A DNA stretch of 8,841 nt from Methanomassiliicoccaceae archaeon UBA537 (GTDB lineage: Archaea; Thermoplasmatota; Thermoplasmata; Methanomassiliicoccales; Methanomethylophilaceae). The number at the start of each line of letters is the position of its first letter. Position 1 is the first letter of the stretch. Where the stretch lies: NCBI GenBank assembly GCA_002504495.1, contig DATC01000001.1:3300-12140 (forward strand), given 5' to 3'. The position numbers and the translations under genes were made by a program. Shown piece by piece: positions 1 through 4,649 of the stretch. Below the pieces are notes generated by a model. The model did no database searches, was not told the origin of the DNA, and worked only from the letters and a program-made list of their open reading frames with translations.

Positions 1-1149
1 GTCCCCGCATCCGGCGTCGGCGATGAGGACGGCTACGCTCCGAACCTCGACTCCGATGAGGACGCTCTCAAGGCGCTCGTCACCGCTATGGAAAAGGCCG
101 GCTACGCCGCCCCCGAGGACTTCAAGATCGCCATCGAGAACGTGATCAAGGATCCCGACGTGGGAGGACTCGTCATCATGGGATCGCCTCTCGACACCGC
201 GGACCTCGTCGCCGTCGCCCATCTCCTGGTCGACATCATGGACGAGATCCCCTACCCCACCACCGTGTGCTTCGCCGGAGGCAAGAAGTGCGCCGAGGCG
301 TCCCAGATCCTCAGGGACAACAGGTTCCCAGTCTACCCCACCCCCGACAGAGCCGTCCGCGCCATGGACATCATGCGCCAGTACTGCAAGGGTCTCGAGA
401 AGCCCCACACGCCCATGAAGAAGCCCGACATGTCCGGGCTCGGAGGACGCGCCGAGGTCAAGACCATCATCGACAAGGCCGTCTCCCAGGGCAGGAGCTC
501 CCTCACCGAGAGCGAAGGGAAGAGGATCCTCGCCGCGTACGGCATCGGAGTACCCGGAGAGGCCACCGTCACCTCCGCCGACGAGGCGGTCAAGGAGGCC
601 GACCGCATCACCTATCCCGTGGTCATGAAGATCGTCTCCCCCGACATCCTGCACAAGTCGGACATCGGAGGTGTCGTCGTCGGCATCAAGAACGCCGAGC
701 AGGCGCGCGCCGCGTACGAGAGCATCATGAAGAACTGCTCCGAGAAGGCTCCCGGCGCCGATCTCCACGGAGTGTCCATCCAGCAGATGGTCTCCGGACA
801 GGAGGTCATCCTCTCCATGATGAGGGATGTCCAGTTCGGACCCGTCGTGTCCTTCGGTCTCGGAGGCATTTTCGTCGAGATCCTCAGGGAGATCTCCCAG
901 GTGCTCTGCCCCATGACCGAGGAGGAGCTCGACGAGATGATCACATCCACCAAGGCGTACAAGCTCCTCAGCGGAGCCCGCGGACAGGCCAAGGCCGACG
1001 TCGACTCCATCAGGGACGCCGTCAGGCGCATCGCCGTCATCGCCGAGGAGAACCCCGAGATCGAGGAGATCGAGATCAACCCCGTTCTGGTCGGACAGGA
1101 CGGCAAGGGATGCTACGCTGTCGACTGCGTCTGCACCCTGAAGAACTGA
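1..1149 (+). CDS. ADP-forming acyl-CoA (acetyl-CoA) synthetase, C-terminal part, 5' partial
   Basis: The frame is open from base 1, so the first ATG at 88 is internal and the gene begins upstream. The visible 382 residues hold the end of the alpha-type CoA-ligase region (about residues 1-130, including FPVYPTPDRAVRA) and then a beta-type ATP-grasp domain (about 168-382). Family motifs seen are LTESEGKRILAAYGI, HKSDIGGVVVGI, FGPVVSFGLGGIFVEI (F285 of this fragment begins FGLGG) and a terminal EIEINPVLV. By family knowledge these enzymes interconvert acyl-CoA, ADP and phosphate with acid, CoA and ATP in the cytoplasm, conserving energy in archaea. The alpha and beta parts are fused in one chain. 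There is no acetyltransferase (GNAT) domain after the ATP-grasp domain, which argues against a Pat-type protein acetyltransferase, although an N-terminal extra domain cannot be excluded. Acetate as substrate is only the default guess. A hairpin terminator follows the TGA stop. Confidence 0.9.
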   Translation, partial: VPASGVGDEDGYAPNLDSDEDALKALVTAMEKAGYAAPEDFKIAIENVIKDPDVGGLVIMGSPLDTADLVAVAHLLVDIMDEIPYPTTVCFAGGKKCAEASQILRDNRFPVYPTPDRAVRAMDIMRQYCKGLEKPHTPMKKPDMSGLGGRAEVKTIIDKAVSQGRSSLTESEGKRILAAYGIGVPGEATVTSADEAVKEADRITYPVVMKIVSPDILHKSDIGGVVVGIKNAEQARAAYESIMKNCSEKAPGADLHGVSIQQMVSGQEVILSMMRDVQFGPVVSFGLGGIFVEILREISQVLCPMTEEELDEMITSTKAYKLLSGARGQAKADVDSIRDAVRRIAVIAEENPEIEEIEINPVLVGQDGKGCYAVDCVCTLKN

Positions 1150-1157
1150 AACCATTT

Positions 1158-1190
1158 CAGGGGCCTTCGGGCCCCCTGCATCTTCATTTC
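1158..1190 (+). terminator. Hairpin terminator of the acyl-CoA synthetase gene
   Basis: A GC-rich stem-loop starts 9 bases after the stop codon. The arms 1158-1165 and 1170-1178 pair 8 bp around a TTCG tetraloop, with C1176 bulged. A pyrimidine-rich stretch (tcttcatttctcc) follows. This fits an intrinsic-type terminator, though archaeal termination relies mainly on the T-rich tract, which is imperfect here. Confidence 0.6.
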
Positions 1191-1207
1191 TCCATTCTCT
1201 TGTCGTA

Positions 1208-1234
1208 GTTCCGGCTTTCGGAACGGTCACGTTC
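1208..1234 (+). promoter_or_regulatory. Overlapping inverted repeats, possible operator
   Basis: Two perfect inverted repeats share a central arm. GTTCCG (1208-1213) pairs with CGGAAC (1219-1224) across 5 bases, and GAACG (1221-1225) pairs with CGTTC (1230-1234) across 4 bases. This gives three GTTC/GAAC half-sites about 40 bases upstream of the TATA box of the small repeat gene. They could bind a dimeric regulator or be alternative hairpins in read-through transcript. The functional role is inference. Confidence 0.3.
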
Positions 1235-1244
1235 GCAGCCTTTG

Positions 1245-1262
1245 CAAACATTACAAACATTA
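1245..1262 (+). repeat. Tandem 9-bp direct repeat upstream of a TATA box
   Basis: CAAACATTA occurs twice head to tail (1245-1253 and 1254-1262), followed by a partial third copy (CAATC). The repeat ends 10 bases before the TATA-like element at 1273, a place where upstream activator or BRE-adjacent elements can sit. It is an AT-rich island in otherwise GC-rich DNA. Confidence 0.45.
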
Positions 1263-1272
1263 CAATCAAGAG

Positions 1273-1281
1273 TTATTATAT
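1273..1281 (+). promoter_or_regulatory. TATA box for the small repeat protein gene
   Basis: TTATTATAT is centred near 1277, about 26 bases before the ATG at 1303. In archaea transcription starts roughly 25-27 bases after the TATA centre, so this places the transcript start at or next to the ATG and implies a leaderless mRNA. It favours ATG 1303 over ATG 1297. Confidence 0.5.
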
Positions 1282-1302
1282 CGCTTCCTCGATTGCATGT
1301 GC

Positions 1303-1542
1303 ATGGCGCAGGACTTCTACGACGAAAGAGGGAACTACAAGGGCAAGAGGGACGACAGCGGCAACTACTACGATGATAAGAGCAACTATCTCGGCCGCGA
1401 GGACTCCCAAGGGAACTTCTACGACCAGTACGGCAACTACAAGGGCAGAAGGACGAGGAACCGAGGTCCTGTTCATCTGAAGCTAAGGTTAAATCCATCC
1501 CGTTCGTGGGGTGTCCTATGGCATCCGAGCTCGTCTTCATAG
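1303..1542 (+). CDS. Small Tyr/Gly/Asn-rich protein with a 17-residue tandem repeat; C-terminal end uncertain
   Basis: I do not recognise a family. From ATG 1303 the protein has 79 residues. Its N-terminal half is a tandem repeat of period 17 (51 bp): FYDERGNYKGKRDDSGN, then YYDDKSNYLGREDSQGN, then FYDQYGNYKGRR, about 2.7 copies. The pattern is aromatic-Y-D, then S/G-N-Y-x-G, basic and acidic residues, and a closing GN. The predicted character is very hydrophilic, with no signal or membrane segment. After about 1455 the repeat stops and the frame gives an unrelated Arg/Pro/Ser-rich tail that runs through the dph5 promoter and 25 bases into dph5, ending in TAG. The tail may not be real: in the +1 frame a TGA lies at 1478-1480, which would end the protein just before the dph5 promoter. 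The ATG at 1297 is an alternative start, but promoter spacing favours 1303. The repeat part is probably a real gene; its function is unknown. Confidence 0.5.
   Translation: MAQDFYDERGNYKGKRDDSGNYYDDKSNYLGREDSQGNFYDQYGNYKGRRTRNRGPVHLKLRLNPSRSWGVLWHPSSSS
1489..1494 (+). promoter_or_regulatory. TATA box for dph5
   Basis: TTAAAT sits in the context ggTTAAATcc, centred near 1491.5 and about 26 bases before the dph5 ATG at 1518. The spacing predicts a leaderless transcript and supports the ATG at 1518 over the in-frame GTG at 1506. Confidence 0.45.
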
Positions 1543-2315
1543 GCATGGGACTCAGCGGCACCGACGGAATGACCGTGAAGGCCCTGAACGCTCTCAAGGA
1601 GTGCGACAAGATCTACGCGGAGTTCTACACCTCCGTTCTCATAGGCACATCGGTGCAGGACCTGGAGGCCCTGATCGGCAAGAAGATCGACGTTCTGTAC
1701 AGGGCGCAAGTCGAGGAGAACAGCGACATAATAGAGGATGCCAAGAGGATGAGGGTAGGCTTCATCACGGCCGGCGACACCATGAGCGCCACCACCCATG
1801 TGGACCTCCGCATACAGGCCGTCGAGGCCGGCATCCCTGTCAGGATATGCCACGGGATATCCATATTCTCCGCGGCGCCCACCTCCTTGGGCCTTCAGCA
1901 CTACAAGTTCGGAAGGGCGGTGACGCTGCCGTTCCCCGAGGAGAACTATCATCCCAAGTCCCCGTACGACCACATCCTGGAGAACAAGAGGCGCGGACTC
2001 CACACGCTCATCCTTCTCGACATCCATGCGGATGAGCTCAGGTACATGACCGCCCATGAGGCGATCGACTGGCTTCTGACCGCGGAGAACGAATGGAAGG
2101 AGGGCCTGATCGACGACAAGACCGTCCTTTGCGTGGCGTCGCACGTCGGCTGTCCTGACGAGAAGGTGTTCGCAGGCTATCCGCAGGACCTCCTAGAGAT
2201 GGATCTGGGAGAGCCCCTGTTCTCGCTGATCCTTCCCGGAAGGCTCCATTTCATGGAGCAATACGCGCTGGTGGAGTTCGCCGGCGCTCCCAAGGAGATA
2301 ATAGAGGACGAGTGA
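1518..2315 (+). CDS. dph5: Diphthine synthase (diphthamide biosynthesis methyltransferase)
   Basis: The 265-residue product has the normal length for archaeal Dph5/DphB. It is a tetrapyrrole-methylase-fold enzyme that uses S-adenosylmethionine to methylate the 3-amino-3-carboxypropyl-histidine on elongation factor 2, a cytoplasmic step in making diphthamide. Motifs seen: N-terminal LVFIGMGL (residues 5-12), DKIYAEFYTS (30-39), GDTMSATTHVDLR (86-98), the SIFSAAPTSLGLQHYKFGRA stretch (115-134), LPFPEENYHPKSPYD (137-151), GLHTLILLDI (160-169) and PGRLHFME (240-247). All are typical of the family and no key segment is missing. I chose ATG 1518 because the next upstream in-frame candidate is GTG 1506, no Shine-Dalgarno sequence is present, and the TATA spacing fits 1518. 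The gene appears to be its own transcription unit, with a promoter upstream and a strong hairpin plus T-tract downstream. Confidence 0.95.
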   Translation: MASELVFIGMGLSGTDGMTVKALNALKECDKIYAEFYTSVLIGTSVQDLEALIGKKIDVLYRAQVEENSDIIEDAKRMRVGFITAGDTMSATTHVDLRIQAVEAGIPVRICHGISIFSAAPTSLGLQHYKFGRAVTLPFPEENYHPKSPYDHILENKRRGLHTLILLDIHADELRYMTAHEAIDWLLTAENEWKEGLIDDKTVLCVASHVGCPDEKVFAGYPQDLLEMDLGEPLFSLILPGRLHFMEQYALVEFAGAPKEIIEDE

Positions 2316-2325
2316 TCGTCTTCGA

Positions 2326-2360
2326 CCGGGCAGGATGTCCTGTCCGGAATCTTCTTTTTT
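2326..2360 (+). terminator. Strong hairpin and T-tract terminator after dph5
   Basis: The arms 2326-2335 and 2338-2347 pair along 10 positions (one G-T) around a tiny loop; in practice the closing A-T pair probably opens to give a 4-base loop. The stem is followed by aatc and a T-rich run ending in six Ts at 2355-2360. It starts 10 bases after the dph5 stop and separates dph5 from the transporter operon. Confidence 0.75.
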
Positions 2361-2366
2361 GTCTAT

Positions 2367-2376
2367 AGTATATATT
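2367..2376 (+). promoter_or_regulatory. Distal TATA-like element upstream of the transporter operon
   Basis: AGTATATATT follows directly after the dph5 terminator T-tract. If used, transcription would begin near 2398 and give a leader of about 63 bases. It may simply reflect AT-rich intergenic DNA; a second candidate lies at 2403-2410. Confidence 0.4.
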
Positions 2377-2385
2377 GTTTTGTCA

Positions 2386-2432
2386 GTTGGATGAGTTAAC
2401 CATTTAATATGGTATAGGGCCTCTCATCCAAC
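2386..2432 (+). promoter_or_regulatory. Nested inverted repeats around a TATA box, candidate operator
   Basis: An outer perfect 10-bp inverted repeat, GTTGGATGAG (2386-2395) and CTCATCCAAC (2423-2432), flanks 27 bases. Inside lies a second repeat, ACCAT (2399-2403) and ATGGT (2409-2413), whose arms straddle the TATA-like TTTAATAT at 2403-2410. That TATA box would place the transcript start near 2432, at the right edge of the outer repeat, so the left arms would not be transcribed from it. The symmetry is therefore better explained as a DNA site for a dimeric repressor than as an RNA element. The regulator, and metal- or corrinoid-dependent control, are inference; the site resembles no consensus I can name with confidence. 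Confidence 0.5.
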
Positions 2433-2456
2433 ATCGGGTCTCCGGACCCGGGTGTT
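2430..2456 (+). promoter_or_regulatory. Stem-loop in the transporter operon leader
   Basis: The arms 2430-2440 and 2445-2456 form an 11-bp stem (one G-T pair, G2452 bulged) closed by a TCCG loop, with the core CGGGTC/GACCCG. The stem ends 4 bases before the ATG at 2461. No Shine-Dalgarno sequence is present. In the mRNA this could restrict ribosome access or stabilise the 5' end; in DNA it is a second palindrome beside the promoter. A T-tract is lacking, so it is not a terminator. Confidence 0.55.
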
Positions 2457-2460
2457 TAAA

Positions 2461-3297
2461 ATGGATATGAAACAGAAGACAATCGTCATCGTAGCGGTGG
2501 TCGTCGTCATTCTGGCCGGTGTCTACGGCGCCCAGGCGCTCAACGACAGGCATGATGATGCTCGCGATGAGACTGCTACGGTCGATTTCCTCATCCAGGA
2601 TCACTACGGAGTGTACTTCTGGGTTGAAGGCAGCGGAGTGACCGTCTACGATGCGTTCAAGGATGCGGCCAGCACCTACAGCATCCCTTACGTCCCGTCT
2701 GTGGACAAGAACACTTCTGCCGAGAACGGTATCAATTCCATGTACGGCCTCGCCATGTTCCAGGACGAGAAGGGCGATTGGATCTACTGGAACCAGCTCT
2801 ATTACAACGGCTCCTCTTGGGAGATGACTCCCTCGTACATGAGCGGTCTCGCTGCCAAGGACTACGGCACCATCGCCCTCGTCTATGCAGCCTACGGAAA
2901 GGCGGTTCCTGCCGATTCCACTCCCGATGTGCTCTCGCTCTCCACCGAGGGAACTGTCTTCACTATCGAGTCTCCCTCCGGCATGTATTTCAACATCGCC
3001 GGCAACGGAGAGAACGTCCAGGCTGCACTCGGCAATGCCATGGCAGCGTACGACTTCCCCTACACGGCCAACGACAGCCAGTACGGCGGAATCAAGAGTC
3101 TCTTCGGTCTCTCCATGTATCAGAATGAGTCTGGAGAGTACATCTATTGGGAGCAGCTTGTCGTGGACAACGGCGCCTGGGTCACCTCTATGACCGGCAT
3201 GCCCAACATCTCCGTCTCCGACTGCTCCAAGATGCTCATCGTGTTCCACGCGTACGGGAACACCACCAACCCCGTCCTTCCTCCTGTCGGAGCTTGA
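2461..3297 (+). CDS. Exported protein with two transcobalamin-C-terminal-like (DUF4430-type) domains
   Basis: The 278-residue product starts with a signal or anchor segment (about 7-24, very Val/Ile-rich) with a possible cleavage site at AQA (24-26). Two homologous domains of about 100 residues follow (about 39-146 and 164-266). They share I-x-S-(Y/F)-G-L-x-M-(F/Y)-Q then G-(D/E)-(W/Y)-I-Y-W-(N/E)-Q-L: GINSMYGLAMFQ at 90-101 with WIYWNQL at 107-113, and GIKSLFGLSMYQ at 210-221 with YIYWEQL at 227-233. Each ends in an A-Y-G strand. The layout (valine-rich strand, helix such as YDAFKDAAS, GI-S-GL turn, W-x-YW strand, closing strand) is that of the DUF4430 beta-grasp family, named after the transcobalamin C-terminal domain. 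No lipobox or C-terminal anchor is seen. As first gene of a BtuFCD-type operon it is likely a surface capture protein for corrinoid or another chelate; the ligand is inference. ATG 2461 is preferred; GTG 2452 would lie inside the leader stem, and ATG 2467 is also possible. Confidence 0.75.
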   Translation: MDMKQKTIVIVAVVVVILAGVYGAQALNDRHDDARDETATVDFLIQDHYGVYFWVEGSGVTVYDAFKDAASTYSIPYVPSVDKNTSAENGINSMYGLAMFQDEKGDWIYWNQLYYNGSSWEMTPSYMSGLAAKDYGTIALVYAAYGKAVPADSTPDVLSLSTEGTVFTIESPSGMYFNIAGNGENVQAALGNAMAAYDFPYTANDSQYGGIKSLFGLSMYQNESGEYIYWEQLVVDNGAWVTSMTGMPNISVSDCSKMLIVFHAYGNTTNPVLPPVGA

Positions 3298-3313
3298 CAG
3301 GTGAAAACGAGGC

Positions 3314-3319
3314 AGGAGG
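3314..3319 (+). promoter_or_regulatory. Shine-Dalgarno AGGAGG deciding the next start
   Basis: AGGAGG directly abuts ATG 3320 with no spacer, which is too close for usual initiation. The in-frame TTG at 3329 lies 9 bases downstream of it, a normal distance. The motif is real, but it leaves the start of the binding-protein gene undecided between 3320 and 3329, a difference of three residues. Confidence 0.55.
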
Positions 3320-4648
3320 ATGCGGAACTTGAACATCCGGGTGGTCGCTTCGATCGCCATTCTGGTGATCGGATTGGCAGCGACCATCGCGGCTCTGGGC
3401 TCCGCGTCTCCTGCCGATTCTTCCTATGGCATCCTTATCGATTATGGAGATTATGATATCGTCTATTCGCCCGAGGACGGGGATCTTCAGCCTCTGGATG
3501 CTTTGAAGGAGGCGTGTGGCTCGTCCGGGATCGAGCTTTCCCTCGAGAGCGGTGAAGTCGTCTCGATTGGCGGATATTCCAGCGATGAGGAAAGAAGCTG
3601 GAGGCTCTATGTCGTGGAACAGGGTTCAAAGGAGTGGTCCACAGCCTCCGATCCTTCATCGATTTCATCTTACGTGGCGGTCTGCTACGGCTATTGCGAA
3701 GACGGCGGGACGCCGTCGCCTGCCGTGGATTCGACAGGCTACAACTTCTATTCATACGGAACGCCGACCAGAGTGGTCTCTCTCGCACCCTCCTGCACCG
3801 AGTCTCTTTGTGCTGTCGGAGGGACGGACGCCATCGTTGGCACCGATTACTACAGCAACTATCCAAAGGAGATCGTGGATCGCAGGTCCAGCGGAGATAT
3901 AGCAGGGGTAGGGGGATTCACGAATCCCAGCTATGAGGCGATTCTGAGTCTGGATCCGGATCTTGTGGTATGCATCGGTTCGCAAAGCTCCCATCTCCAT
4001 GTTGCAGAGAAGCTGAGAGCTGTTGGGATAGATGTCCTGGTCATGGATGGAGGCGAATCGACGGACAGCGTCCTGAACAATATCTATCAGGCCGGTGTCG
4101 TGCTTGGAAGCGCCTCTGCTTCTGTTGATCTCATAGAGTCCCTCGATGAGGAGATAGAATGTATCGGGGAGGTCGTCGACGGCAGCGATCAGGATGATAA
4201 GAGAGTGATGATGGCTCTGTCAGCGGTAAAGTCGCCTTGGGTTGCCGGTTCCGATACATACGCATCGGACGTGTTCTACGTCGCGGGGGCATCGAACATC
4301 TATTCTGGAGAGTCCGGCTGGGTCCAGGTCAATGCGGAGACTATCGCGAAGCTGGATCCCGAAGTGATCATAATCGTCACATCCGATTATGACGCCACTC
4401 AGGAAGGGTATGATTCCATGCTATCGTCCATGTCCTCCGAATGGAAGGGCACCACGGCCTACCGGACGGGCGAGATCTATCTTTTCACAGGAGATGCTTC
4501 CGACTGCGCATCGCGTCCGGGTCCACGCATCGCGCAACTCGCAGAACTCGTCTCGAGGGCCGTTCACGGCGATGCGTTCTCCGATGGCCTCCCCAAATTC
4601 GTTGGGGACAACTATCTTGATTATCTGACTATTGCTAAAGAGGTCTGA
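3320..4648 (+). CDS. BtuF/FecB-type substrate-binding protein with N-terminal DUF4430-like domain
   Basis: The 442-residue exported protein has an N-terminal hydrophobic segment (about 7-27), then a DUF4430-like domain (about 36-126; SWRLYVVEQGSKEW at 93-106, closing strand YVAVCYGY), then a periplasmic-binding-protein-2 domain (about 150-418). The latter shows RVVSLAPSCTESLCAVG (151-167), GTDYYSNYP (174-182), GDIAGVGGFTNPSYEAIL (192-209), LDPDLVV (211-217), KLDPEVIII (344-352) and RPGPRIAQLAELV (399-411). By family it delivers a corrinoid, haem or ferric chelate to the permease at the outer membrane face. Ordinary BtuF/FecB proteins of this class have roughly 270-350 residues; the extra length here is the N-terminal domain. 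There is no clear lipobox, so the protein may be held by an uncleaved signal. It lies 22 bases after the previous gene, and its TGA is one base before the ATG of the next, indicating one operon. The start is ATG 3320 or TTG 3329. The extra domain is divergent but aligned by its aromatic strand. Confidence 0.85.
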   Translation: MRNLNIRVVASIAILVIGLAATIAALGSASPADSSYGILIDYGDYDIVYSPEDGDLQPLDALKEACGSSGIELSLESGEVVSIGGYSSDEERSWRLYVVEQGSKEWSTASDPSSISSYVAVCYGYCEDGGTPSPAVDSTGYNFYSYGTPTRVVSLAPSCTESLCAVGGTDAIVGTDYYSNYPKEIVDRRSSGDIAGVGGFTNPSYEAILSLDPDLVVCIGSQSSHLHVAEKLRAVGIDVLVMDGGESTDSVLNNIYQAGVVLGSASASVDLIESLDEEIECIGEVVDGSDQDDKRVMMALSAVKSPWVAGSDTYASDVFYVAGASNIYSGESGWVQVNAETIAKLDPEVIIIVTSDYDATQEGYDSMLSSMSSEWKGTTAYRTGEIYLFTGDASDCASRPGPRIAQLAELVSRAVHGDAFSDGLPKFVGDNYLDYLTIAKEV

Positions 4649-4649
4649 C

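Noticed and set aside
267..1208. Alternative + strand frame of 313 codons inside the acyl-CoA synthetase gene
   Set aside because: Arg/His-rich, low-complexity translation typical of an off-frame read in GC-rich DNA; the true frame carries ATP-grasp motifs.
1506..1517. GTG start at 1506 for dph5
   Set aside because: It adds four residues atypical for the family and would start upstream of the transcript start predicted from the TATA box.
1473..2144. Minus-strand open frame of 223 codons opposite dph5
   Set aside because: Shadow of dph5, which matches its family along its whole length.
2361..2460. Cobalamin riboswitch before the transporter operon
   Set aside because: No B12-box-like conserved core is visible and the leader is too short; only simple palindromes and one hairpin are present.
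2404..3387. Long minus-strand open frame of 327 codons opposite the first transporter gene
   Set aside because: It mirrors the codon bias of the + strand gene, has no recognisable domain, and the + strand frame has a signal segment and two internal homologous domains.
4632..4649. TTG start at 4632 for the permease fusion
   Set aside because: It lies inside the binding-protein gene without a Shine-Dalgarno sequence, whereas ATG 4650 has GAGGT 5 bases upstream and starts directly with a signal segment.
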